Positions 34,301 to 46,480 of a stretch of 64,000 nucleotides of DNA are shown in pieces. This DNA is from Isoetes taiwanensis (Eukaryota > Streptophyta > Lycopodiopsida > Isoetales > Isoetaceae). The notes beneath the pieces are model-generated. The model was not told the origin of the DNA, ran no database searches, and saw nothing but the letters and a program-made list of their open reading frames with translations. The stretch is from contig JAJEKV010000136.1 in assembly GCA_021234155.1 (NCBI GenBank), forward strand, positions 1,054,001 through 1,118,000. Direction: 5' to 3'. The translations under genes were made by a program, and so were the position numbers. The stretch's first letter is position 1. Each line of letters begins with the position of its first letter.

Positions 34301-36644
34301 CGCCCATTACTGCGCCTCTTGCAGGGCAGAAGCCCCAAAATTTTTATGGGATTCGTTGGAAGTCCCTTCGGCTGGGGATGGATTACAGGAGACCCCAATG
34401 GTCTGACGACCAGCTGTTGTGCAGCCCTGAGCTGCCGTAGAAAGGTAAGTCGGAGGCCCTGTGCCTCCGTTGAAATCGCCTGGGTCTATCCCAGGTCCAT
34501 TTCCGACTGCCGCGGACGCGGCCGCTTCAACCTGCGCCTTCGACATAACCCCTCGACAAAGCCTTTTAAAAGCCGTAGTTATTAGTTTAAATGAGGTAAA
34601 GTTAGAATTTGCAAACATTAGTAGGCATCTAAGGGTTAGACACGTGTGCATCATATCTATCTTCAAATAACATTCAAAAGAGTTCCTAAAAAAAAGGGAG
34701 TGAAGATTCCCAAATTTCAATATAGGTCAAAATCTATGACAATTTGTTATAGGTCAGTAATACGCTTGCTGCTCTCTTTTTTGTTTGGGTCCCATAGGCC
34801 AATCGGTCTCCGTGGACGCTAAAAAATCTATTCTAATCTATTCTATTCTATTCTATTCTTTTCATCTGCAAATTTTAGTTTGTTGCCAGCAATATTGGCC
34901 AAGTTTTGACTTGGTCAGGATTGCAAATCTGAGGGTGTTCTGCAACAAAATATCCCCTTATCTAAAAAGAAAGGAGCAAATTAACCAACAAACTATCCCC
35001 TTAATCTAAAAAGAAGTGCAAAAAATTAGCCAACAAAATATCCCCTTATCTAAAAAGAAAGGAGCAGCAAAAAAGTAAAAATGCAGGACATCTTGTAAAA
35101 GTTACAAGTATACACTTTTCATATTTGAATATCAATTGGAGTTAAATAAGTTGATTACATCCATGAGAAAGACGTCATCTAGATTTGATGTAGCATAATG
35201 TATATATATAGAGCTTCAAAAAATGACATTGGCTTTGAAAATTAGAAACCCTAAGAAAAATACTAGCTCTTTGTTTTTATCTCGTCTAGCCATGCTTGAT
35301 CGAAAGAGGAGGTGAGCAAAGGATGATACTTCTGCAACATTGCTAGCAAATCACTAACCAGCGCCATACCTGAGAATGCAGCACACCGGGGGACTAAGAA
35401 GAAATGAAAGGCAAGGAGATGTTGTATTAGGAAGGTTTAAATGGATCATCACTGGCGTATGTGGTAATTGATTAACTTCATGTCCCTGAAAGCTTAACTC
35501 ATTTCTTTGGTAACTTTTTAAAAAAAAAATTCCACGAATGTTTCTACCATATGTGCCCTTTCCTATTTATTTTCTCTACCTCAAACGATTTTGCTATGGA
35601 ACAAGCATTCATTGAGCTTTTTCTCTTTTCTTCCCTGCAATTTCCTTCTTTTGATTTAGCAATTATGGGGTCTTGTTGAGACATTTAGGGGACCATCGTA
35701 TATTCCTATAAGATGCTACCATATGGTATATCATAAAAAATACTATTTTTCTTACACATCCACAAAAGAATATATTGTCATAAATTTACACTCTTAAAAC
35801 TACTACTGTATCATATTGTCCATCCATTCATGTTGCTTCAAACATTTTCAGCATTGTATATAAGATGCGGCTATGTGTTATGACGTAACAAAGAATTCTA
35901 TCTTTCTTATTCATCCACGAAAGAAATTTGTCATAAGTTTGCACTTTTAAAACCACTAGCACATCACGTTATCCATCCATTTCATGTTGTTTCAAACATT
36001 TTCAACATTGTGTATGATATGCTCAATGGACTTGGTGTATGAACAATTTGAAGGAGGAGATATAATATAATATAATATAATATACTAGATACATCAGATT
36101 TTTTACATCCACGAAGACCAAGAGGTCATGGGAGCCATACAATAGGCTAGTACAACCATTACCACTAAAGCCCCTGCCTTGAAAGTTTTTCAAAGGAAAA
36201 ACCTTTGCATTAATGATGACACTAGACAGTCAGGAATAAATAAGCTGATCATGGTGACTGTTGATGGTTCAACAATTGAGAACCTCACAATGTGTAATGC
36301 GCCAAGTCATGTACAGATGGTGCCCTGAGAATTTGTGGGATCATGGAATGGAGTGCTTAGATAATGAATTCTGACTATCTCAAAAGTGGGTCATCTCAGA
36401 GGTGTATGGTTTTCATCTTCAATCACATGTAATGGCAACATGCACACAATCTCGCTTCTTGCGGTAATCACGACTGCTCCCATCTACATGTCTCAATCCG
36501 TAGCTTGTGGGGCCCTATGCCAGTTGATGCAGTAGATACAAGCTTTTCCCTGGACAAAGAAGCAAGCAAATAAGCTTGTGGTCCATTGCCAATGATAATG
36601 ACTAGTCTTAACTTGGGCCAAGGCAAATGCATCCCATATCTTTT
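28311..36644. repeat. Array unit 2 (complete)
   Basis: Same order as unit 1: non-LTR RT remnant on minus (28316-28995), unrecognised stretch, tandem pair (about 30401-31045), deleted LINE (31194 to about 34560), pentamer repeat, 52-bp triplet, AT-rich right part. It joins unit 3 through an empty target site. Between about 29480 and 33000 many small differences from units 1 and 3 lie at CTG/CAG. Confidence 0.85.
31194..34560 (-). mobile_element. Deleted LINE copy in unit 2
   Basis: The T-run on plus at about 31197-31215 is the poly-A tail. The zf-RVT end (about 31330-32220) is broken into short frames. ORF1 is best preserved here at its N-terminus (34159-33500, 219 codons) and in the middle (33448-32921). 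Its last piece is at 32795-32592. Near 33487 about 15 extra bases relative to unit 1 break the frame. The GC-rich 5' region 33780-34560 reads with intact CTG/CAG codons where unit 1 does not. Confidence 0.65.
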
Positions 36645-39600
36645 GAAAAAAAAACGACCATCTAGATAGTGTTCCAAAAGCTCGGGATCAGAAGTTGCAA
36701 GCACCATGCAGTATTCATGTTGCATAGCCCAGCAGGCAAACCATGCATTACAATGTTCTTTCCAACACCTTTTCGAACATCGAAAAGATTCAGCCATGGC
36801 AAGCGCGAGAAAAGGATACATATCCTCATCCATGTGATGCACTTTGATGATATAGTGGAGATGTCATAATATTGAAGAGGCTAAAAACTTGTCTCTCGTA
36901 GTTTTGACTCTTAGGCTGTAAGTGGATTTTTGTATCTGTTCCAAGCTCTCCCAAGTAATAGCACTAATGGCAAGCCCCCACACTTTGAAACCATATAATA
37001 AAACGAGCTCTACCAATGCCGAAAACAAGTGGCCTTTTTGTGACCAATCATGAATCTCTATGGAAAATAATTATTTTGCATTGCATAGAGTGCCCTCCAA
37101 CCAGTAGTCACATGCTTGATGATACATTATTCCGAAGGTGTGTTCTTATAAAATTCTATACCAAGATACTTGTCGCTATTTATGACCAATTCTAGGTTAT
37201 TGTTAATGGGATCGCTTTGACCAGGAGTGCAAGATTTGCATATATATTTGGATTCATCTTTATTTTACTATTATAGAACACTACTATCCTTGGGAACCTT
37301 GTCAACCATTCATGCATTGTAAAGTGTCAAAGACTTGACTCCACAAAACTCAATCATTCTTCCATGCCCATATTAATTCCTCAAGTAATCTGCATCATTA
37401 TGTGTCCACTAAATTTCATTATCTCCAATCACTAAATGGCATGCCCCCTTTTTTTCCGCATCGTCACATTGCAGTCCAAAAGTTGGCCAACAAACTATTC
37501 CCTTATCTAAAAAGAAAGAAAAAGTAACTAACAGTAGGGCAGGCTTGGGGCAAAGGGTGGGTTGGATGGGAAGAAAGAGGGTGAAGGACACATGAAGGAA
37601 AATATAGAGCAGAAGATAAGATGATGTGAAAAGACATGAGCAGAAGAAGGAGCTCGATATGTATCTAACATGTAGATAGACCTTAAATGCTAGAATAGTT
37701 TAGGTGGAATAATAATTTGCTTAAAATTTTGAACAAGTTGTTAGATCATAGTCTTTTATGTTCTACCTCCGATATTGTAAAAGATGGTTTGAGATTGCAA
37801 TGGTTGGATTTAGGGGCTGGAAGATACAGGATAGGGTCTAAATTTTTTTGCAAAACTATTTTGACTTCAAGGATAGGCTATAGTTGACGTTGATGCAAAT
37901 ATGTTGACGTGGAGAAATCTATTTGATAGTTGTAAATGGAAGAGAGTGTAAGCATATATTTCTGTAAAGCAGACATGGTGTAAAAGCCTCTGATGTTAAA
38001 AGCTCTCTTCAGATTACTTGAGAATGCATTAGATGTTGTCAAGATTCCTTAGGTTCCTTAGATTACCTCAAAATGCTAGAAGTTCCCTATGCTCCTTATT
38101 GAATTTCCTACCCTAACGTAAGACTTCATCATCTACAGTTGGCTCTTCCTATCTATTGATTGAAATCGATGCGAAAATTAGCAAAGCAACAATCGACGCA
38201 ATGATGAGTTATTATGCATACTCACTCAACAACTAGGTGATGAGTTTGTCAAGTACTTCTACCAATAATTACAAGATAAGATGTTGAGCGTATCTCCGAT
38301 GGGAGGGACCTCGATGCCGAATATGGACGCATTTACACCTTAACAATAAGGACAATAGCTAAAGCACCTTTGACAAAAGAATAGTTCAAGGAAATACTCA
38401 AGCTATTCAAGGACAAGAGTAGATCCGGTTCTTCAACTCAAGGGTCGGGCCATGCGGATATAAAGATTCATCATCCTCGACATCATAATTATCAAGAAAG
38501 AGAGCTACGATGCATTACTCATCCTAGAGATGCACAAGTATGGAGGACAAAGGCAAATCAAAAGCTGGAGAAGCGACACGATACCAACAGAGGAGGACTT
38601 GATGTGGGAGACATTGATGGATCAGTCGTGATTTTAGGCTGCCAAGACAAAGAATTTAACATGAAAGATCTTCTTCAATGGCATCATCATCGGGCTTTTG
38701 GGAAGGCACATAGAAGACTTCATGCCATCAACTACATCATTAAAGCCATCAGCAATGGGGGCCCCTTAATGAAGAAAGCCAATTTTGACATGGAGGAGGA
38801 GCACACTTTCAAGGAGACTGGAGTCTCAAGCAACTTGAAAGAATGTTACCTGGTTGCTTCGTAGGCAACAAGTGGACGAGCTTCTAGCAAGATCGATAAG
38901 CTATCAAATAGGTCAACAAGTGGATTATACCATCCAGATGGGATCGAGAAGCATTTCCGGATAGATTTTCCACTCAAAGGATCACCCCAAGAATTAAGCT
39001 AATCCTCAACGATTGGGACATAAAGGACTTCATGCCGTCAACTACATCGTCAAAGCCATCATTAATAGGGGCCCTTAACGAAGAAAGCCAATTTCGACAT
39101 CGAGGAGGAGCACACTTTCAAGGAGTCTGGAGTCTCGAGCAACTTGAAAGAACATTACTTGGTTGCTTCATAGGCAACAAGTGGATGAGCTTCTAGCAAG
39201 CTCGATAAGCTAGGGTCATATAGTCGAATATGTCGAATAAGATAAGCATATGGATGATACCGTCCATGATGGGATCGAGAAGCATTTCCGGATAGATTCT
39301 TCACTCAAAGGATCGCCCCAAGAATTAAGCTAATCCTCAATGATTGGGAAGGAAATGCTCTAGAGTAACTATACCTATACATGATTGATTGTAGTTGAAG
39401 AGTAGCCTTGAGCTATTACCATATAAATATTTCAAGCAAAGCCTCGAACTATGACCACATATAATATTTAGACATATATATTGCTATAAAATTAAATAAT
39501 GCCCCCCCTTTTTTTTTTTTTGGAAGGACGTGAGACTCTTTTTATTGACAAGAACAAAGGCGCAATACACAATGCACAGACAGGAATAAAACCCTAGTGG

Positions 39601-40861
39601 ATAGGCTGACCCAACTAGGCAAAAACACCCGTCTATGCATAAGAAGAACACCGTAAATACATCTGCCAAATTATCTCTTTTTATCATCACTAGAGATGAG
39701 CAACGATAAGCTTTAGTGATCTTCTCACGAGCACAACGGAGAATCTGGCTGATCGGGAGATGTGTGCACCTTGGAAAATACACAAACGTCGCCTACGCCA
39801 AATAGACCACAAAATCCGGCTAGAAGCAAGATGAAATGCCCGCACACGCAAGTTAGGCCAAAGGGGGATAAAGTGCAAGTAGGATCTCCTGGCTAGTGAG
39901 AGACACACTGAAAAGAGTGAGCAACCACGCCCAAGCAAGCCGTAGATGATCGCACAAGAAGAAGCAGTGTTCAATAGTTTCAACACATTGGCCACAGAGA
40001 GGGCAACGATCTGAGACTCTAGGGTTCATCTTGTGAACCAAGACATCCACTCGAGCACATTTATGGAGAATTTGCCATCCCAGCGCTGACACTTTAGGGT
40101 GGAGCAATTTATCCCATGTCCACATCCAAACACTTTTCCACTGTGGTTGAGGAACCTGAAGATGCCAGTGATGAGATGGGGGAAGAGGCTCACAATCTAA
40201 AAGCAGCCTGTACGTAGAAGAAACAAATTTTTCTGGATTAACACGTGCATCACATATCCAAATAGACACATCAACCTGTGGTTGATGCACATTGGATGGC
40301 AAAAAATCAGCCACACCAGCCCAGATTTGTCGATCCCACCTGTATAACAGAAATCTCGTATGAAAAACCTCCCATGACAAAAGATCTTATAGGGCCAGAT
40401 CCTACCGATTTGGGATTGCAAGAAGAGAGAGAGGTACATATTTTTCTGTTATCCTACGAAAGAGGTTGAGGATGCATTGACCATTGACCAAAGTACAGGG
40501 ACATCACCGTATATTGGCTTTTAGGCTCAATATGTCTTGTTTTTAGAATTAATTGTTCCTATCCGGTGACCATGGGCTTTTTACATTTCCTATCTGGCCT
40601 ATTGTGGAGCTCTAAATAAGAGAGGGATAACACCCTGGAACGAGGGTGTTATGCCCTATTATAACAAACGAGAACGTCATGAGTGTCTTTGCAATTCAAA
40701 ACATTGAAGCTTTCAATGTGCTAGAAAAAATATCTCTACACAGCTAGTTGGTCAAATGGTCGCAAATAAAAACCCCTACAAAATTACACAAGTCAATTCT
40801 GTTTTGTTAATTAAGTAACGTTTTACACATTGGAACAAAAACGTCCCAAAGAGAAATCGGT
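36640..40861. repeat. Array unit 3, truncated at the right border of the array
   Basis: Starts at the empty target site (36640-36644) and follows unit 1 to 40861, which corresponds to 13307. It ends within the LINE, and similarity stops abruptly after GAGAAATCGGT. It includes the RT remnant (36468-37317, shared with the unit border), the tandem pair (about 38711-39350), a LINE tail with poly-A at about 39507-39522, a zf-RVT frame (40380-39853), and the hairpin (40627-40652). Confidence 0.85.
39853..40380 (-). pseudogene. LINE zf-RVT fragment of unit 3
   Basis: A 175-codon minus-strand frame with the same Cys/His cluster as 12827-12078. It ends early because of small differences near 39850, several at CTG/CAG sites. 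A continuation in another frame reaches about 39670. Confidence 0.65.
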
Positions 40862-41045
40862 AATCCATCAATTCAAATTATTATGAATCTTCCATACATT
40901 AATCACCACTTCTTCTTTGCCCGAATCTTCTGGTTTTTCATATTCTTCATCCCCATCCTCTGCAAGCTTGCTTATCTCTTCTGGTATTAAAGCCTTCACA
41001 CTACTCTTCTTCTCTATCGGATCAACCTTAAACTTCCTGCAAAAG
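40862..41045 (-). pseudogene. Exon-like fragment of an unknown gene, cut by the array border
   Basis: On the minus strand, after a pyrimidine-rich tract and TGCAG at about 41038 (acceptor-like), an open stretch encodes a Lys/Glu/Asp-rich segment (KFKVDPIEKKSS, then ALIPEEISKLAEDGDEEYE). It runs to the array border without a stop that I can see. It could be the C-terminal exon of a real or former gene whose end was replaced by the array. The family is not recognised. Confidence 0.3.
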
Positions 41046-41266
41046 AAAGATATGCATCATATCACATAGACTGTAATAGTTTGCCCTGCTTTAAAGAAAG
41101 GTTTTGTCAATTTACTAAGCTTCCCATCTTGAGAAGGTGACCTAAAAATGGAATGGGCTTCGGACAGGAAATTTTGCATAATAATTAGAAACATATTAAA
41201 ACCACAACTACCTTGTTAAAGTCAACAACAATGTTTAAGAGCTCACTTATCTCTTCTCTGAATTCA

Positions 41267-41800
41267 TCATCTGTTGGAAATGGGAACTTGTCTGTTGGAA
41301 ATGGGATCACGCCGGCTGAACCTCTGGACAATAGAAGAGACAGTGCTGAAGAGTCTCAACGTCTGAAAGGTGGAGTGGGCATGTTGCAGATATGCGAGGA
41401 TCATAATGATGTCAGAAAGCATTAACACGCAGGCAGCTATGGATAACATGCCACCATAATACAGAGGCTTTAGGGTGGAGCAACTTATCCCAAAGCCATC
41501 GCCATGTACGACGCAAAGTGGGCTATAGAGTGTAGGTGCCACCCATCTGGCAACTGGAGGGGCTGTGGTGCTAAACGAAGGCAATATACTGATTTGACAA
41601 AGTGCTTGCCTTTGTGAATATTTTCATGACAGTCCCAAGGCACCCTTTCGATAATACCAACCTGCATCATAAAAGGCAAATATTTTGCAACCTTCTCCCA
41701 GACAGACATATTCCAATGAGAGAGCAGAAACTTTGCCTGAAATTCAGGCCAAGACAGCAGGCGGCCGGCTTCATACCATGCTTGAATAGCCTGCAAGAAC
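41267..41800 (-). pseudogene. Second, diverged LINE zf-RVT-type fragment
   Basis: Minus-strand frames 41796-41485 and 41584-41267 contain WPEFQAKFLLSHWNMSVWEK, VKSVYCLRLAPQPLQLPDGW and a CSTLKPLYYGG-type segment. These follow the layout of the LINE tail at 12827-12078 (WEVFHTRFLLYRWDRQIW, then STYRLLLDCEPLP). Frames are broken. It is an independent, older relic next to the array border. Confidence 0.5.
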
Positions 41801-42077
41801 CCATCGCGTCTATGTAAGGGGATGGACTGATGCTGCCAGCAGAGGTGCTGAGGGGTTTGGAGACAATGGTGTCCACCACTATGGAGTCTTCAATGGGCCA
41901 TTTTCCTTACATGTAGATTCTGAATTCAGATAAGCATTCTCTTCGCAGCAAAAACATCTCTAGCTTCGACAATGCAACTAATAGAACATCTTCTTTAGAT
42001 GTAAACAATGCGTCTTTAGTCTGTTCTTCTTTTTCATTGGATGCACTATTATCTGTTAGCACCAAAATTTTGACATT

Positions 42078-42704
42078 CTAAATACCAACATGGATCCGAT
42101 TTTCACAAATTTCCCATTGAATTATCCTACAAGTAGGACAGAAACAAGAAAGTGATCTAGCAATTACCACAACAGGATTTGGCTTGTCGAGAACCATTAC
42201 AACTTGTAAGGCTAATGTCCCCATCAAAATCTTGCAGCTATAAAACACATTTCTACCATCCTCTGCTTTGACCTCCCAAAGCAGCCTATGTGGACCACTT
42301 TTTAATGGTGGAAATTTCTTCTTCAAGGATGCATAAGTTGTGGTGGCATCATTTATTAGCAGACTTTCTTCTTTAAGTTGCTCATCATATGGAGTATTCT
42401 TTGCCTTGACAGATTTTGGATCATGCTCCCCTTTACCATGGCCTGATGTGAAATAATTCCAGCACATTCTAGGCCTATGCATCAAGAAATATATGCCCCA
42501 AAATAAGAAGATACAGGCTTGCTTGAACAGTGAAGCACAACCATTAGAGCATACAATATGATATTTGATATGTATTGCCCCAATATCCTGTAGCCAAGCT
42601 TGATGCAATTTGAATGCATGTTGGACAAAGTGGAAGTCATGAAGTCTATCGTTACAAATATAAAAATGAACTACCTTTTTCAGATCCCCATTCATTTTTT
42701 GCAT
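42078..42704 (-). pseudogene. Transposon-like ORF with SGHGKGEHD motif
   Basis: A 208-codon minus-strand frame. It has NDRLHDFHFVQHAF and a Cys/Trp segment, WNYFTSGHGKGEHD, and a C-terminal CFCPTC...W..C cluster. From memory this SGHGKG-HD pattern recurs in large plant and animal transposon-encoded proteins of unclear mechanism, where it follows an SDGCA-QFK motif; here SNGCASLFK is present. No start context or introns were established. It is probably a relic, and it may belong with the exon-like piece at 40862-41045. Confidence 0.4.
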
Positions 42705-42709
42705 GGTAA

Positions 42710-44054
42710 TATGGACTAGTATAGTTAACTGCTAATTGTGTCAATGTTGAGAGTGGACCTCCTTTATCACAGGAACTTGATTTCTAGAGCAATCCACTTC
42801 AGGATTTATCAGGTAAGTGGTAGGTCACATTCTGGGTTAATTTAGATTCTCAGAAAAATGATTAGGACGGGGATCTTTTCTTTTTTGACTTCTTGAGTTA
42901 TCCTTAGCAATTCTACTTATATCCAAAAGAACCGTGTGCATGTTGCATGGTGAGTTGCTTGTAATCCATACATTGTTCTCCTAAGGACATAGCGTGTGTC
43001 ATTTATGGCTCAGGTGACTGCATCAAGCCAATTGACAGGATTGGAAAGAGAAGACGGGGGTACTGGGATAATGCGATGATGAAAAATGAGATGGATGTAT
43101 CATTGGAATGTGAGAACCATGCTATCATCTTTAGGCCAGAAGACGTGCCGGTATCTGTGGGTGCAAATTTCATGCCATTTAATCTGCACCACGTCACCCT
43201 TGATGTTGGCTAATTTTATTTGGAGTACTATTGTTTTAAAATGTGATGGCGAAGTGATGATGCCATTGTACTTGTATTTTGGTCATTTGTGCTATTGGAT
43301 TGATGTTTTGGTTAACTTGTATACTCTTTATTTGTGTTATTGGATGCTTGGTGAATGTGTAGATTAGAATGAATGGAAAACCCAAAACTTACAGGAGTGT
43401 TGCAGGCCTTCAGGCACGCAAGCAAAGATACCAGGTATGATTTCAATTTTTTAGCTATGAGGAAATGCTTGGGTTCGACTCCCAAGGAGCCAGTTGCTTG
43501 TACAATTCTTGCAAATTTAGGCAATGGTAATTTTGCATTCTCTAGCATTAACCATTCATTGAATGGTTCTTTTAAGCATATTCTTATACGATTGGTATTC
43601 TACATTTAGGGTTCCCATCATAAAGGCTAAGATCTAGCCTCATATGGAATATATTTTGTTGGCCGGGTCCACGATTTGGCAAGAAGATGTAAATTTCAGG
43701 CAGAAAACTTGGTATGCAAGATTTACGGGCAGGCTAAAAGTTTCCCGACACTGGTACCAGCCGTCTTGACCTACGAAAACGAACTAGGTTTTCATAATTC
43801 TGCTTTCAGATCGTCTGGCTATTGATTCGTAATTTAGTAACTAGGATACTGCTGAAGATGGCCGAAATTTAATAACTAGGATGGTCGAATTTCAGAGACT
43901 TTAGAGGCCCAGAAGACTCTATCCAGTATTTAGAAGCTAGTGAATTCCGCAGTGGTTCTACACAAATAGCGACTGAAAGAACAGAAGTATGTCTGTCTGG
44001 CGAAAGAGTGATTCAAATTGTATATACGTCATATTCATGATTCATGATAATGGA
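42710..44054. other. Intergenic sequence before the chromovirus
   Basis: AT-rich, with only short random frames. No repeat, RNA gene or domain is recognised. If the chromovirus insertion were removed, this stretch would lie directly upstream of the PPR gene, so it may hold that gene's original promoter. Confidence 0.4.
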
Positions 44055-44302
44055 TGGAATATGCATTGGACGTGGCCTTTTGGCTAAAGAGGGACATGGC
44101 ATATTTAGAGGGCCTTTTGGCTAAAGAGGGACACATGGCATATTTAGATGGCCTTTTGGCTAAAGAGGGACACGGGCCTTTAAAGGCCAAAGGACGTGCA
44201 GGCTATATAGATGCTCGGGGGAGAGTTCAAGGACAGTTATCTTTTGGCTGTGAGCTCGTGGTTGGGTGGTGAGTTGGCCTGCAACGTCACGAGTTCATTT
44301 CA
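44055..44302 (+). repeat. 5' LTR of chromovirus
   Basis: Starts TGGAATATG, ends TTTCA. Inside are three tandem units of 37-39 bp beginning GGCCTTTTGGCTAAAG (44074, 44111, 44150), a perfect palindrome GGCCTTTAAAGGCC (44175-44188), and TATATAG (44204-44210). The triplicated unit upstream of the TATA box resembles an enhancer array. Confidence 0.93.
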
Positions 44303-44303
44303 G

Positions 44304-44321
44304 TGGTATCAGAGCCACAGG
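44304..44321 (+). other. Primer-binding site, initiator tRNA-Met
   Basis: TGGTATCAGAGCCACAGG begins one base after the 5' LTR. TGGTATCAGAGC is the standard complement of plant initiator tRNA-Met used by many LTR elements. Confidence 0.93.
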
Positions 44322-44326
44322 TTTCG

Positions 44327-45683
44327 ATGGCCGGTTCCCCTGCCAATGTTAATTTGGAAGAGGAAGAGCTCAAGGAAAAACTTTTTGAGTTAGAGCATGA
44401 TAATTCGCTCATGAGAGAGAAACTTGCACCGCCGAGGTTGGTGCGAGCTGCAAGAACTGGATTCTCTACGGCCGTAGGGTGGCTAGATTTGCAAAGAAGC
44501 TGCAGTGGCGTCCGCCAGAGTGGCATCAAAACGGGTGCCAACGTCAAAATTGAATTCAAAAAGTATTCCGCTGCCACTAATGATGCGGATGAACTTTTCG
44601 CGTGGCTCCGGGATTTGAATTCATATTTTGCTAAGACTAAGGATGACGAAGACACTCAGTTATATTTTGCTGAGCGTCATCTGGATGGGGTTGCAAAGGA
44701 CTGGTGGCTGGATATCCAGAAGAACCACGGTCGATCAACCTATTGTTACTTTTGCGGAATTTGAAAAGCAAATCAAAAATCGTTTTTTGGGTCATAATTG
44801 GGAACGAGACCTTATCGCTGAATGGAATAAGTTGACCCAACAAAACACGGAAACTGTTAGAGCCTTTGCCGCACGAGTTTTAAAGAAAGGACTTCAGCTT
44901 AGTAAAAATGATACTGAGAAGTCTGAAAAACTCATGGGTGGGGTTCATCGTTGGGTACGGGCAAAGCTCGACCTGCAAGTTGCCAATCTTTCTTTTGGTG
45001 AGCTCTGTAAGATGGCAGAGAAAGTAGAGGAGGAAGGTTTGGCTCTTACTGAAGCCATTAATGCTCAACGTGGCCTCAAAGTTTCTATGAAAGAGGCGAG
45101 TGGTTTTCGTGATAAATCAATAGGTTCTGCTCCAGGGTCTGGGCTATTCAAACGGCCGCACACAGACGTTGCAGATAACGAACCTGTTGGGGCCAAAGAG
45201 CCAAAGGAATCGTATCAAGCGCGCAAGAAGCGGCTTATGCGGGAAAATAAGTGTTTTGTTTGTTATTCAACTGATCATAAGTTTTATGAATGCCCTACTT
45301 ACTTGGAAAAGAAGAAAGGGGAACGAAAGGAAGCTACACCTACTCTTAAGTCTGGGACTAAGAAAGAGGATAAAAGTAAGAAAGTAGCTTCTGTTCGTGG
45401 AGATGGAAAAGGGAAAAAGGTGGCTACGGTCCGGGAAAAATCGGATATGGATTCTGTTGAGAATAGTAGTCTCTTACGATTTTGGGCTACTATTCAAGAT
45501 CAAAAAGTACATGTCTTATTCGATCCGGGTAGTGAGTTTGATTTTATTTCTGCTCGCTTGGTGAAAGAACTAAAATTAACTTCTATTCCTTTATCAAGTG
45601 ATGTAGAATTATCTTCTGCTTTCTTGAATGTTGCCCCTCCGCCTTCTTCATTTATGGTCAAGGATGTTGAATTTCAATTCTGA
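44327..45683 (+). pseudogene. Chromovirus gag and protease start (one frameshift)
   Basis: ATG at 44327 opens a frame with an acidic N-terminus. A frame change near 44725 moves to the frame that runs to 45683. The Gag region includes DELFAWLRDLNSYF, FAEFEKQIKNRF and ETVRAFAARVL. It is followed by a CCHC knuckle (CFVCYSTDHKFYEC, about 45252-45293) and a Lys-rich stretch. The protease active site reads FDPGSEFDFISARLV (DPG at about 45522-45530), where DSG or DTG is usual; the Pro change may inactivate it. Gag forms the particle and binds RNA. Confidence 0.85.
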
Positions 45684-46480
45684 GGGGATATATCTCAGAA
45701 CGTTCTTTCATGGTCTCGACCTTGGAGGTATGGATATTATTCTCGGCATGCCATGGCATAAGGCTATTAATCCTCTTATAGATTGGAAAGCGGGTATTGT
45801 TATGTTATCCTTGGAAGGGGGTAAAAAGACCTTCAAGTTTGTGAAGGATGATATTGTTTCCCCTATTCCCACAGTTTCTGTTGTACAGTTTAAACGTTTG
45901 GCAATGAAAACTCATTTTGTGTATTTGGTGGTTTTGCGTTCTAAGATAGATGTATCCCATTAAATGAGCGTCAAACAAGTTTTTGCATTATTTTGATGAT
46001 GTCTTTTCAAATGAAATTCCACAAACTTTACCACCCCAGCGTTTGGAGGACCACAGGATTGATCTTCTTCCTGGGAAAGAACCTCCTAATCAAGCTCCTT
46101 ATCGGAGAATGCATGGCCAACAAGTTGAGATGATTAGCGCCCGACTTGATGAGTTGCTTCAAAGCTGGATTGATCCGCCATAGTTCTTCACCTTTTGGTG
46201 CTCCTGTCCTTGTTGGTTAAGAAAAAGATAATTCTGGCGCATGTGTATCGATTATCGCGCTTTGAATAAGATAACCATTAAGAATCGGTTTCCTATACCA
46301 AGGGCGGATGATTTGTTTGATCAACTCCAAGGTGCCACAGTTTTTAGCCGTCTTGATCTTAAGTCGAGGTATTGGCAACTTAAGGTTGCGCTGAAGATGT
46401 TCATAAAGGCTGCGTTTAGGACAACCTTTGGACATTATGAGTTTTGGTCATGCCCTTTGGACTTACAAATCGCTTGACTT
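45628..46480 (+). pseudogene. Chromovirus protease end and RT fingers/palm (broken)
   Basis: GMDIILGMPWHKAINPLIDW (about 45727-45785) is the end of the protease. After stops near 45961, the region before RT follows (LPGKEPPNQAPYRRM, about 46066-46110). RT motifs [20 protein letters not shown] and [10 protein letters not shown]...FSRLDLKS lie at 46241-46365. The catalytic FFDD motif follows in another frame (about 46540-46555, VVFFDDILVFSKS). Several frame breaks and probable small deletions occur between them. Confidence 0.8.
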
